A stretch of 64,000 bases of DNA, taken from assembly GCF_018688495.1 (NCBI RefSeq), contig NZ_CP061320.1, positions 1,088,586-1,152,585 on the forward strand. Direction: 5' to 3'. The stretch is from Polynucleobacter sp. Adler-ghost (GTDB lineage: Bacteria > Pseudomonadota > Gammaproteobacteria > Burkholderiales > Burkholderiaceae). This document shows positions 27,846-36,575 of the stretch, piece after piece; positions within the stretch are counted from its first letter, which is position 1, and every line of letters starts with the position of its first letter. The notes beneath the pieces were generated by a model, which did no database searches, had not been told where the DNA came from, and was given only the letters and a program-made list of their open reading frames with translations. Made by a program: the position numbers and the translations under genes.

Positions 27846-29381
27846 TTAAGCTCTTTCATATTCGCCAGCGACTAACATTCGTCGCAATACCTTCCCCACA
27901 GGCGACTTGGGAATTTCTTTCACAAATACATACTCACGGGGACGTTTAAAGTTGATCAAATCTGATCCACGACAATATTCATCCAGAGTATTTGAATCCA
28001 CACTCCCAGACGCCCTAATGAAGGCCACCACTTTTTGTCCGAGTCGGTCATCTTTTAAGCCTGCAACAGCCACTTCACTCACAGACGGATGCAATGACAA
28101 AATAGATTCAATTTCAACCGGAGAAATATTTTCTCCACCGGAAATAATCATGTCATCGACACGCCCAGTAACGAATAAGTCACCCGACCCATCAAAATAA
28201 CCCGTATCACCAGTGAAATACCAACCATCACGAATTAACTTTTGATCAGCATCAGGTCTTTTCCAATAACCCTCAAACGCTTCATCACCTGAGAGATCGC
28301 AGATAATCTGACCCTCTTCATTGATAACCACCATTTGATTTGGCAATGTTTGTACAGAGCCTTGATCCAGCTTTACCACTCTAATACGTGCATTCAACCC
28401 TGCTTTTCCAGCGCAACCTGGCTTCAACACGGCATTTTGATTGATGGTGTATGTATAAATCTCGCTTGAACCATAATGATTCACAAATAATTCAGGAGAA
28501 AAGGCTTCGCTTAATTTAAGCAATAAAGCGTCATGCATTGGAGCACCTGCAAATCCAAGCTTCTTAACCGTCCTAACTCTACTTGAATTGAAATTTTTTG
28601 ACTCGATCATGTCGTGATAAAGGGTCGGAACTAAGTAAAGATGCGTCACTGCTTCGCGCTCAATTGCTTCAATAGCTTTATTCACATCCCAACGAGGAAC
28701 TGCGATATAAGTACCATTAACGATGCATAGGGATAACAATGTTCGTACACCCATAGTGTGATACAGGGGCATTACTCCCAAGGTCACTTCACCCATTGCA
28801 TACTGATTTTGTGCCACATGCGCAATGCCTGCAGCTCGCTCTGCGCGCTGCTTTCTTGGAACCCCTTTCGGTTTACCAGTGGTGCCTGAGGTAAAGAGCA
28901 TGACAGATATATCCTCAACGTGACCGCGCGCAACAGGTTCAATCCCTTTCTGAATGAGGCTCTCAAAATACCTGTAAGCATCTGAATCCGTCTTCTCCAT
29001 ACATAGAATCACAGAGATTGACTTGCTTGTTTCGGATTCTAAATAGTTATTGAGTGAAATCTCCTCGACAAACGCTAATTTCACATCAGCATTTTGTGCA
29101 CAGTAATCAATTTCATCTGGCTTGGAGCGCCAATTTAAAGGAACAATTGCGATACCAGCCATCTGGCATGCCCAGTGAATTGTTGCTGCCTCATAGCGAT
29201 TTTGCAAAATAGTCAAAATCCGATCGCCACGCTTCAGACCCTGCTCATTAAAAAATTGCTGAATAGCGCCAATATGTAGTGCCCACTCCTTGTAGGTATA
29301 TCGTCTACTCCCATCAACGATTGCTAACTTTTCAGGCTCACGCTCAACAGCCTGTAAAAAAGTTCGACCTAGGTCAAGCAT
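27846..29381 (-). CDS. hmfD: Acyl-CoA ligase, probable 2-furoate--CoA ligase
   Basis: ANL-superfamily AMP-forming ligase of 511 residues. Motifs: MLFTSGTTGKPKGVPR (P-loop), VNHYGSSEIYTYT (A5), WYFTGDTGYFDGSGDLFVTG (A7), the hinge GRVDDMIISGGENISP, and the catalytic lysine in PKSPVGKVLRRML. ATG 29381 with GGAGGAG upstream is chosen; it overlaps the small-subunit gene by eight bases. A cognate substrate of 2-furoate is inferred from the neighbouring hydroxylase and hydrolase genes; benzoate-type acids remain possible. Confidence 0.8.
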   Translation of the reverse strand: MLDLGRTFLQAVEREPEKLAIVDGSRRYTYKEWALHIGAIQQFFNEQGLKRGDRILTILQNRYEAATIHWACQMAGIAIVPLNWRSKPDEIDYCAQNADVKLAFVEEISLNNYLESETSKSISVILCMEKTDSDAYRYFESLIQKGIEPVARGHVEDISVMLFTSGTTGKPKGVPRKQRAERAAGIAHVAQNQYAMGEVTLGVMPLYHTMGVRTLLSLCIVNGTYIAVPRWDVNKAIEAIEREAVTHLYLVPTLYHDMIESKNFNSSRVRTVKKLGFAGAPMHDALLLKLSEAFSPELFVNHYGSSEIYTYTINQNAVLKPGCAGKAGLNARIRVVKLDQGSVQTLPNQMVVINEEGQIICDLSGDEAFEGYWKRPDADQKLIRDGWYFTGDTGYFDGSGDLFVTGRVDDMIISGGENISPVEIESILSLHPSVSEVAVAGLKDDRLGQKVVAFIRASGSVDSNTLDEYCRGSDLINFKRPREYVFVKEIPKSPVGKVLRRMLVAGEYERA

Positions 29382-29868
29382 GCTCTCCTCCGTCTTTGTG
29401 CGCTCTGGCTGAAGCAACTTCTAATACAGCTTCGACAATCCCAACGTATCCAGTGCAACGACATAAATTACCGGACAAGCCCTCGCGCACTTCTTTCTCA
29501 GTTGGATCGGGATTCTTTTTGAGTAAATCCTCTGCAGATAGTAAAAATCCTGACGTACAAAATCCACATTGCAGCGCATGGTGTTTTTTAAAGGCATTTT
29601 GTAAGTCAGACATTTCCCCTGACTTTACAAGCCCCTCTACAGTATTCACTTTAGCGCCATCGACCTGGTATGCAAACATGAGACAAGAGCGAATAATTTG
29701 TCCATCAAGTTCTACCGTGCATGCCCCGCATACGCCATGCTCACAACCTACATGTGTGCCAGTTGCCCCTAAATCATGGCGAATAAAGTCTAGTAATGTA
29801 GTGCGTGATTCACAACTTTCTTCACGCTCTACACCGTTTAAAATGAGCCTTACCAAGTGGTTCTTCAT
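29374..29868 (-). CDS. hmfC: Molybdenum hydroxylase small [2Fe-2S] subunit, probable furoyl-CoA dehydrogenase
   Basis: 164-residue iron-sulfur subunit carrying two clusters. The plant-type cluster motif is CEHGVCGACTVELDG with a fourth Cys in RSCLMF, and the C-terminal cluster uses CGFCTSG and LCRCTGY. This is the standard layout of xanthine dehydrogenase-family small subunits. Its start overlaps hmfB by four bases (ATGA) and its end overlaps hmfD by eight, so subunits and ligase are translationally coupled. Confidence 0.87.
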   Translation of the reverse strand: MKNHLVRLILNGVEREESCESRTTLLDFIRHDLGATGTHVGCEHGVCGACTVELDGQIIRSCLMFAYQVDGAKVNTVEGLVKSGEMSDLQNAFKKHHALQCGFCTSGFLLSAEDLLKKNPDPTEKEVREGLSGNLCRCTGYVGIVEAVLEVASARAHKDGGEHA

Positions 29869-30704
29869 CTTATTTCATCGCTTTTAAAATCTATCGCCTG
29901 TTGACATGCGCGCTTGCCAAGCGAACGCATCAAATGTCGACGCAATCCTGAAGTGGCAGTGGGATCTTCTCTTACCTCAGTTTCAGTAGCTAAATTATCA
30001 ATAAACTGATTGGCCTCATCTAGAGAATTGGCAACACATTTATATACCTTCACAACATCATCAATCCCACCAAATCCTATAGTCCAGTGATCGCCCTCCT
30101 TAATAACTGCAACAGCTACAACCGCATAATCGCCATGACGATATCCGTATTCAGTAAATCCAAATCCAGCATTAGGTCTACGAATAGGGAAATCGACTGC
30201 TTCGATAAATTCATTTGACTGACGATCAGTCTGAAGAGCGCCCAAGAAAAAATCTCTGGCTTGTACTACCCGCCTCTTTTTCTTGCTGACTAGAGTTACG
30301 GAACCCCCTAATACAGCCAACCCAAGAACCAATTCAGAGCTAGGGTCGCCATGTGCTATCGATCCACATACTGTTCCACGATTTCGAATAGGCGCGTGGG
30401 CTATCCACGGAAACATCATACTTAACAGCGGTTGAACCGTTTGTAGTTCACTCCAATGCTCCAACTCAGATTGTCTTACACCAGCCCCAACCCGAAGCAT
30501 GTCGCCTGAAACACCAAATTTTTTAAGCTCTTCGACCTTGTTAATATCAATTAAATGGTCAGGGCTAGCCACCCTCATGGCCAATACAGGGACAAGGGTT
30601 TGCCCACCAGCAATAATGCGAGCATCCTCTCCATATTTATCGAGCAAATCCAAAATATTCGATTGAGAGTGGGCTTGGTGCATCACGAACGGAGCAGATT
30701 TCAT
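29865..30704 (-). CDS. hmfB: Molybdenum hydroxylase medium FAD subunit, probable furoyl-CoA dehydrogenase
   Basis: 279-residue FAD-binding subunit of the CO dehydrogenase medium-chain type. The two flavin-contact motifs are present: IIAGGQTLVPVLAMR and the TVCGSIAHGDPSSEL segment (IRNRGTVCGSIAHGDP). It passes electrons from the [2Fe-2S] subunit to an acceptor. ATGA overlap with both neighbours (hmfA upstream, hmfC downstream). No [4Fe-4S] loop as in 4-hydroxybenzoyl-CoA reductase HcrB is visible, which argues against that enzyme. Confidence 0.87.
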   Translation of the reverse strand: MKSAPFVMHQAHSQSNILDLLDKYGEDARIIAGGQTLVPVLAMRVASPDHLIDINKVEELKKFGVSGDMLRVGAGVRQSELEHWSELQTVQPLLSMMFPWIAHAPIRNRGTVCGSIAHGDPSSELVLGLAVLGGSVTLVSKKKRRVVQARDFFLGALQTDRQSNEFIEAVDFPIRRPNAGFGFTEYGYRHGDYAVVAVAVIKEGDHWTIGFGGIDDVVKVYKCVANSLDEANQFIDNLATETEVREDPTATSGLRRHLMRSLGKRACQQAIDFKSDEIR

Positions 30705-33685
30705 TTGCTTACTCCCAATAAGGCAAAGAGCCTGCCAATGAGGGATTTAAATAAACCCTCCTGCTTTGCTCCGGCCTCTTTTGCAAGCGCTCTAAATAGC
30801 TGATCCAAAACCAATCGAATAGCACCCTCTAGTAACCTGCTGCCAATCGCTGCTAGCTTCCCCGATACCTGCGCCTGGTAGTCATAGCTTAGAACAGTTA
30901 CTCCATTGTCTTTTTTAAGACTAACTTGGCCCATTCCGAGTGCCATTCCTAATGGGCCCCTACCTTCTCCACCCAAGGTAAAGCTATCGGGACTTTGAAC
31001 ATTCGTTAAAACAACCTTAGCTTCAAATCGGGCTTTAGCAATACCAATGCGTACAACTGCTACGCAGTCAAACTGAATACCATCAGTTATAGTTTTTTTA
31101 TGAATGGATTCGCAGCCCGGTATGACATTCTTTAATCTTTCTGGATCAAGCAAAACAGCAAAGATCTCTTCTTGCAGAACATGCAATCTAACCTCGCCTT
31201 GAGCTTTCAAAGGATAGTCAGTATTTGCTGTCATCGACGACACTTGGCTCGAGGATTTATCAAGTTTTAAAGAGCCTTTTTCGACAAGCAGTGCATGAAT
31301 TCGACTCGGAGTCGCAGGCAAAATAATATTCTCAATATCTAACGCATCTGCAATGGCGTTTGCAATACAAACGGGGGTACTCATACTATTTCCCTCTCCA
31401 ATTCCTTTGGCACCCAAAGGTGTAAATGGGCTTGGAGATTCTTGATGATAAATTTTTGGGACACCAATATCGCTAGCAGTTGGCAAACGGTAATCTGCAA
31501 AAGTCCCTGAGAGAAAATTACCATCGCTGCTATAGACAAACTCTTCAAAAAGAGCTGCCCCTACAGCCTGTGCATATGCCCCATAAATCTGACCATTTGC
31601 TAAGGCAGGGTTTAATATTTTTCCCGCATCATGAACGGTAATGTACTGATCGATTTTGGCAGAACAGGTTTCAGGATCTATTTCAATGCCGCAAGCATCA
31701 AGAGCAAAACCATATGCAGCAGAAGTATTGATTCGATCACCCTCATCAGGCGCCTCTAGAACAGCAGCACTCCAAAACTGCGTTTCCTGAAGCGCCAGAA
31801 TCGCTTCGCTCCCAAGAGCCTCTTGAATTAATCCAGGAGACCAGTGAAAATTTCCACATACTCTGGAGAAAGGAATTCCTCTCTCATCACCCCCAACTAC
31901 AGATATATTTCCGTTTGCAAAAATTAACTGATCTGGCTTCACCTTAAGCACATGAGCGGCATAATCCGCAATCCTAGCCTTGAGCTTTTCAGCTGCCAGA
32001 AATACTGTTCCTGCGACAGCACCCGCAAATCGACTTGAGTAATTTCCAGCAGCAATTGACCATGCATCTTTTGCAGTGTCAAAATCTACATTCACCTGGA
32101 TTTGGGATGGCAAGACACCAAAAACATCTGCCAATAATTGACTAATAACTGTTTGATGCCCTTGTCCAGCTGGAGCTGATGCAATATTGGCGGCAATATT
32201 TCCGGAAGGGTCCACGCTAACAGTCGCAGAAGTAATGGCGCCATTTTTAGGGCCAGCTTTTGCTCTTTGTTCTTTTGTCAGAACGGTAGTGATGTAACCC
32301 ATATTAGAAACCGAAGGCTCAACAATCGACGCAATACCAATACCGTAATAACGACCTTCTTTCTTTGCCTGCTCTCTACGATCTAGTATTTTTTTAAACT
32401 CTGGTGAACCCTCAAGAGTTTTTAAGGCTTTCTGGTAATCCCCCGAGTCCAGTAATGCCCCAGCGGCTGCTCGGTAAGGGAATTGCTCTTTTTGAACATA
32501 ATTTAATGCAGCTATTTCTTGATGCGTTTTTCCTAATGATTTTGCGATTTTATGAATCAAGCGTTCAAGTGCGTAATAAACCTGAGGGCCGCCAAATCCC
32601 CTCACTAATCCGGTAGGAGTTTTATTAATAAGCACAACACGATTACGAATTTTTAAATTCTGAATTTGGTAAGGACCAGTCACACATCCATGCATACGAT
32701 AGAGTGTTGCTGGCTCAGGTGCTCTTAAATATGCGCCGCAATCTTCAATTTGATCGTAGTCCAAAGCCAGAATTTTTCCCTCGCCATCCACAGCAGCACG
32801 CAAATGAGTGTGCCGAGATGTGGCAGAGGTAGCTGCCTGAAGATGCTCTAAGCGATCCTCAATAAATTTCACAGGAGCGCCTGCCTTACGCGACGCCAAA
32901 CAACTCATGATGATGTATGGCAGTACCGACTGCTTAACGCCGAAGCTACCACCTGAATCAGGCGCAACATGATGACGTAATTTTGTTCCTGGGACCTTCA
33001 AGGCGGCTGCCATAACTACATGCAATGAAAATGGACCCATAAAATTCGACGTGACTTCATAAGACAAATCAGCCATTCGCCATTGAGCAACCACTCCACC
33101 AGTTTCTAAGGGCGTGCAAGAATTCCGAGGGTAACGAATATCAACCTCAACAATATTGGCAGCTTTTTGAAATGCGCTATCGGGATCGCCATATTGATAT
33201 GCCCTATCTAAAACGCAATTACTGCCAATGTCTTTATGCAAAACAATTGATGCATCTGTTAATGCAATATCTACATCGACCACAGCGGGAAGGGGCTGAA
33301 TATCTAACGCCACCCTTTCAACACCATCTTCTGCCAAAGCCCTTGATTCAGCGATGACAACAGCTATAGGCTCTCCAACATAGCGCACATACTCATTAGC
33401 CAATACCCACTGACGCATGGGAGTTTTAACGGCAACTACCAATGGATTTGACCAGGCCTGCACATCCTCGATCGTCAGAATTGCCCTGACACCCTTAAGC
33501 TGCAATGCTGACCCAATATCTACAGAAAGAATTTTTCCATGAGCAATCGGTGATCGAACCACAGCTGCGTATAGAGTTCCAACTGGCAATGGAAGATCAT
33601 CTAAGTATCGACCTTCTCCTGTCAGTAGAGCGGTATCTTCTACGCGCTCACATGCCTTGCCTAAATAGTTTGAACTTGTTTTCAA
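30701..33685 (-). CDS. hmfA: Molybdenum hydroxylase large subunit fused to a CoxG-like domain, probable furoyl-CoA dehydrogenase
   Basis: 994 residues, about 200 more than common CoxL-type large subunits. Residues about 1-800 are the molybdopterin part: GEGRYLDDLPLP, GGSFGVKQ, GLVRGFGGPQ, APAGQGHQT, and the catalytic Glu near position 764 in GAKGIGEGNSM. Residues about 820-970 form a CoxG/SRPBCC domain (LLDPERLKNVIPGCESI, then GRGPLGMALGMG), and the last 25 residues are amphipathic or hydrophobic. The predicted reaction is C5 hydroxylation of 2-furoyl-CoA. The start is TTG with AGAAG upstream and no in-frame ATG nearby. First gene of the hmf run, behind an AraC-type operator. Confidence 0.82.
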   Translation of the reverse strand: MKTSSNYLGKACERVEDTALLTGEGRYLDDLPLPVGTLYAAVVRSPIAHGKILSVDIGSALQLKGVRAILTIEDVQAWSNPLVVAVKTPMRQWVLANEYVRYVGEPIAVVIAESRALAEDGVERVALDIQPLPAVVDVDIALTDASIVLHKDIGSNCVLDRAYQYGDPDSAFQKAANIVEVDIRYPRNSCTPLETGGVVAQWRMADLSYEVTSNFMGPFSLHVVMAAALKVPGTKLRHHVAPDSGGSFGVKQSVLPYIIMSCLASRKAGAPVKFIEDRLEHLQAATSATSRHTHLRAAVDGEGKILALDYDQIEDCGAYLRAPEPATLYRMHGCVTGPYQIQNLKIRNRVVLINKTPTGLVRGFGGPQVYYALERLIHKIAKSLGKTHQEIAALNYVQKEQFPYRAAAGALLDSGDYQKALKTLEGSPEFKKILDRREQAKKEGRYYGIGIASIVEPSVSNMGYITTVLTKEQRAKAGPKNGAITSATVSVDPSGNIAANIASAPAGQGHQTVISQLLADVFGVLPSQIQVNVDFDTAKDAWSIAAGNYSSRFAGAVAGTVFLAAEKLKARIADYAAHVLKVKPDQLIFANGNISVVGGDERGIPFSRVCGNFHWSPGLIQEALGSEAILALQETQFWSAAVLEAPDEGDRINTSAAYGFALDACGIEIDPETCSAKIDQYITVHDAGKILNPALANGQIYGAYAQAVGAALFEEFVYSSDGNFLSGTFADYRLPTASDIGVPKIYHQESPSPFTPLGAKGIGEGNSMSTPVCIANAIADALDIENIILPATPSRIHALLVEKGSLKLDKSSSQVSSMTANTDYPLKAQGEVRLHVLQEEIFAVLLDPERLKNVIPGCESIHKKTITDGIQFDCVAVVRIGIAKARFEAKVVLTNVQSPDSFTLGGEGRGPLGMALGMGQVSLKKDNGVTVLSYDYQAQVSGKLAAIGSRLLEGAIRLVLDQLFRALAKEAGAKQEGLFKSLIGRLFALLGVSK

Positions 33686-33731
33686 TGACTTCTTTTCAGC
33701 TAAATTGAGAAAAATTGATGCTGAAAGAAGC

Positions 33732-33760
33732 TTAATGATCGACCAGTGAGGATGCTTACC
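33732..33760 (-). promoter_or_regulatory. Candidate hmfA promoter
   Basis: On the minus strand a -10-like CATTAA (33737-33732) has no good -35; the -35 position (33760-33755, GGTAAG) coincides with the end of the proximal direct repeat. This is the layout of activator-dependent (class II) AraC promoters. Weak on sequence alone. Confidence 0.3.
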
Positions 33761-33792
33761 CTAAAGTCCGATGAGTTACCTTAGAGTCCGAT
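33756..33792 (-). promoter_or_regulatory. Tandem direct repeats, candidate AraC operator of hmfA
   Basis: TTACCCTAAAGTCCGAT (33756-33772) and TTACCTTAGAGTCCGAT (33776-33792) match at 15 of 17 bases and are 20 bases apart, i.e. on the same DNA face. They lie 71-107 bp upstream of the hmfA start and downstream of the AraC gene. Tandem same-orientation half sites at about two helical turns are typical for AraC/XylS activators. A poorer third copy may overlap the AraC gene stop (around 33809-33823). Confidence 0.65.
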
Positions 33793-33811
33793 TATGTATA
33801 TCAGGAAAACC

Positions 33812-34672
33812 CTAAGAGTCTAGCTTAGGAGCCTTTTCTACTTGCTGACGATAGAGGCTGGGGGTAACCCCTTGATGCTGCTTAAAAAAACGAGTGAAAT
33901 GACTTGGGGCAGAAAAGCCAAGTTCAGTGCCAATATGTATCAGGTTCTCTCCTTTGTCAGCTAGGGCATCAAAGGCAAACTCCATTCTAAGGACATTCGC
34001 AAATACAACCGGTGAAAGCCCGGTACAGCGCCTAAAGAGCTCAAAAAAGTGTGAGCGGGAAAGATCAACGCTTTGCGCAACCATGGCAATATCACTAAAC
34101 CCCTGCGGGGATGTCCTCATGATGTGAATTGCTTTCCTTATTCTAGGATCCATAAAAGCCAGTGAATTTCCGGAGTTACGCAAATCACTTGGAGTTAAAA
34201 GATCGGCATTATCCATGAAGCTCAATACGAGTTCAAGCAAGATAGACTCAAGATAATCATGGGTAATTTGATCGGCCCACCAAAGCTCCATTGAAATCTT
34301 TTCTAATACTTGCTTTTGATGAACGCCCAACCCAGATAAATTGTTCATAAAAAATCGGGGATGACTGCTTGCTAAGAATTTTTTACTGAAAGATGCTAGC
34401 CACTTAGGCTCAAGGTACAGAGCAAGCAGAATAGGGTTTTCACCATTAACTGGTAAGTGAAGATAAGAATGCTCTTCCCAAGCATTGATAAGCACTGCAT
34501 TGTCATCCGTTAAAGGGCATAACTGCCCTCTTACTTGAAAAGCAATGTCCGGTCCAGCCACCTTACATAAGATGTGGCAGTGGTGATGTGCATGGGTTAC
34601 CAAGGGCGCATCCATCTCTAGAAGAGCCACTCTACCAAAATCACCATGAAGAAGTCGGATTACCTTAGACAT
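33812..34672 (-). CDS. AraC-family transcriptional activator, probable regulator of the furan block
   Basis: 286 residues. The N-terminal cupin-like sensor domain contains THAHHHCHILCKVAG and WEEHSYLHLP; the C-terminal double HTH (about 185-280) has GFSDIAMVAQSVDLSRSHFFELFRRCTG and LGFSAPSHFTRFFKQHQGVTPSLYR, split here by intervening residues. It is transcribed in the same direction as hmfA, 126 bp upstream, with tandem repeats in the gap. Ligand is inferred to be a furan acid or its CoA ester. A weak hairpin with TTTT at its stop (33811-33829) may end its transcript. Confidence 0.88.
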   Translation of the reverse strand: MSKVIRLLHGDFGRVALLEMDAPLVTHAHHHCHILCKVAGPDIAFQVRGQLCPLTDDNAVLINAWEEHSYLHLPVNGENPILLALYLEPKWLASFSKKFLASSHPRFFMNNLSGLGVHQKQVLEKISMELWWADQITHDYLESILLELVLSFMDNADLLTPSDLRNSGNSLAFMDPRIRKAIHIMRTSPQGFSDIAMVAQSVDLSRSHFFELFRRCTGLSPVVFANVLRMEFAFDALADKGENLIHIGTELGFSAPSHFTRFFKQHQGVTPSLYRQQVEKAPKLDS

Positions 34673-34726
34673 GCTTTAAATCATCTCACAAACTTATTCT
34701 TTTGATAAGTATTTATATTGCACTGT

Positions 34727-34755
34727 AAAAAAAGCCCCGATATTTCAGGGCTTTT
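34727..34755. terminator. Rho-independent terminator after lpdA
   Basis: AAAAGCCC and GGGCTTTT form an eight-base stem with a loop of about ten bases, with A- and T-runs on the two sides. It lies downstream of lpdA on the minus strand and upstream of the AraC gene, so it insulates the furan block from the pyruvate dehydrogenase operon. Confidence 0.8.
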
Positions 34756-34778
34756 AATATTTACAGTCTATTTGGTCT

Positions 34779-36566
34779 CTATTTTTTCTTTACAGGCGGC
34801 AAATCAGTGCAATGGCCAAGGGCAGCCTCTGCGGCCAAGCCAACAGATTCTCCCAGGGTTGGATGCGGATGAATCGTTTTACCAATATCTACAGCATCAG
34901 CACCCATCTCTATAGCAAGGCAGACTTCGCCAATTAAATCACCGGCATGCGTACCAACAATACCACCACCAATAATACGTTTGCTAGTAGCATCAAAAAT
35001 GAGTTTGGTGAAGCCCTCATCTCGACCATTAGCAATCGCTCTACCGCTGGCCGCCCAAGGAAATAAACCTTTTTCATAGACTATTCCCTTAGCCTTGCAC
35101 TGCTCTTCAGTCAAACCTGCCCAAGCCACTTCAGGGTCAGTGTATGCCACTGATGGAATTTGCTTCGCATCAAAGTAGGATTTTTCACCAGCAGCAACCT
35201 CAGCAGCAACGTGACCCTCATGCACCGCCTTATGAGCCAGCATAGGTTGGCCAACAATATCGCCAATCGCAAAGATATTATGGACATTGGTACGCATTTG
35301 ATTATCAACAGGAACAAAGCCGCGCTCATCTACAACAACACCTGCAGCGGATGCGTCAATCTTCTTGCCATTTGGAGTGCGCCCAACTGCAACTAATACC
35401 AAGTCGTAAGTCTGCGGTCCCGAGGGAGCACTCTCACCTTCAAAACTAACCTGAATACCGTCAGCCTTCACTTCAGCTTTTGATGCGCGAGTCTTGAGCA
35501 TGATGTTTTCAAAACGGCCAGCATTAAACTTCTCCCAGACCTTCTCTAAATCACGATCCGCACCTGCCATAAGGCCATCCATCATTTCAGCAATATCAAT
35601 ACAGGAGCCTAGAGTACTATATACAGTGGCCATCTCCAAACCAATAATGCCGCCACCGATGACCAACATGCGCTTTGGAATAGTCTTGAGTAACAAGGCG
35701 CCAGTGCTATCTACGATACGAGGATCTTCTGGCAAGAATGGAAGTTTTACTGGCTGGCTTCCCGCTGCAATGATTGCCTTCTGAAACCGAACCACTTCTT
35801 TTTGTCCTGTTAAATCTTGACCATCACCCTTGGTTAACTCGACTTCTACATGATTTGCATCCAAGAATCGGCCTAATCCACGCACCACGTTCACTTTGCG
35901 TGCTTTGGCCATGCCAGCTAATCCGCCCGTTAATTTGGCAATGACTGAATTTTTGTAGCCACGTAATTGATCAATTTCAATCTTGGGAGCGCCATAGCTA
36001 ATACCATGCTTAGACATTGTTTTCACTTCATCCATCACTGCAGTTGTATGCAGCAAGGCTTTCGAAGGAATACAGCCCACGTTTAAGCAAACACCACCTA
36101 AAGTTGAATAGCGCTCTATCAAAATAGTACTCATACCCAAATCTGCACTTCGGAAGGCGGCACTGTAGCCTCCTGGACCGGCACCCAATACGAGCACTTC
36201 ACACTCATGATCCACTTTGCCACTGTATTGACCAGCAACAGGAGCGCTCATTACAGGCGCTGCTGCTATTGGTGTAGGAGTTGGAGCTGGTGAGGCTGCA
36301 GACACAGCAGCTTGAGGAGTAGATCCTGCCCCCACTTCAATTTCAGCTACCGCACTACCTTTACCAACCTTATCGCCAGCTTTTACAGAAATACTCAGAA
36401 CCGTTCCAGCCGCATCAGCTGGAACTTCCATGGTGGCTTTGTCAGATTCTAGAACGAGCAGTGGTTGTTCTTTTTCAATCACATCGCCCACTTTGATGAG
36501 TACTTCAATAACCGGTACATCCGAATAATCACCAATATCTGGTACGAGAATAATTTGCTTAGTCAT
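34779..36566 (-). CDS. lpdA: Dihydrolipoyl dehydrogenase with N-terminal lipoyl domain (E3 of pyruvate dehydrogenase)
   Basis: Reoxidises the dihydrolipoyl arms of the pyruvate dehydrogenase complex with NAD. 595 residues, about 120 longer than plain E3, because a lipoyl domain (residues about 1-80, lipoylated lysine in ESDKATMEVP) and an Ala/Pro linker precede it. The enzyme core has the FAD motif VLGAGPGGYSAAF, the redox cysteines in GGVCLNVGCIPSK, the NAD motif VIGGGIIGLEMA, and the C-terminal HPHPTLGE. Last gene of aceE-aceF-lpdA, nine bases after aceF. Confidence 0.97.
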   Translation of the reverse strand: MTKQIILVPDIGDYSDVPVIEVLIKVGDVIEKEQPLLVLESDKATMEVPADAAGTVLSISVKAGDKVGKGSAVAEIEVGAGSTPQAAVSAASPAPTPTPIAAAPVMSAPVAGQYSGKVDHECEVLVLGAGPGGYSAAFRSADLGMSTILIERYSTLGGVCLNVGCIPSKALLHTTAVMDEVKTMSKHGISYGAPKIEIDQLRGYKNSVIAKLTGGLAGMAKARKVNVVRGLGRFLDANHVEVELTKGDGQDLTGQKEVVRFQKAIIAAGSQPVKLPFLPEDPRIVDSTGALLLKTIPKRMLVIGGGIIGLEMATVYSTLGSCIDIAEMMDGLMAGADRDLEKVWEKFNAGRFENIMLKTRASKAEVKADGIQVSFEGESAPSGPQTYDLVLVAVGRTPNGKKIDASAAGVVVDERGFVPVDNQMRTNVHNIFAIGDIVGQPMLAHKAVHEGHVAAEVAAGEKSYFDAKQIPSVAYTDPEVAWAGLTEEQCKAKGIVYEKGLFPWAASGRAIANGRDEGFTKLIFDATSKRIIGGGIVGTHAGDLIGEVCLAIEMGADAVDIGKTIHPHPTLGESVGLAAEAALGHCTDLPPVKKK

Positions 36567-36575
36567 ATTCTCTCC

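Noticed and set aside
29374..33685. Hydroxylase subunits as CO dehydrogenase or 4-hydroxybenzoyl-CoA reductase
   Set aside because: The FAD subunit shows no extra [4Fe-4S] loop of HcrB, I saw no clear CoxL active-site signature (AYRCSFR), and the neighbouring ligase and hydrolase genes match the furoate pathway better.
33811..33829. CCTAAG/CTTAGG hairpin at the AraC gene stop as a full terminator
   Set aside because: Six-base AT-rich stem with only TTTT following; it may instead be a degenerate third operator copy. Mentioned but not called.
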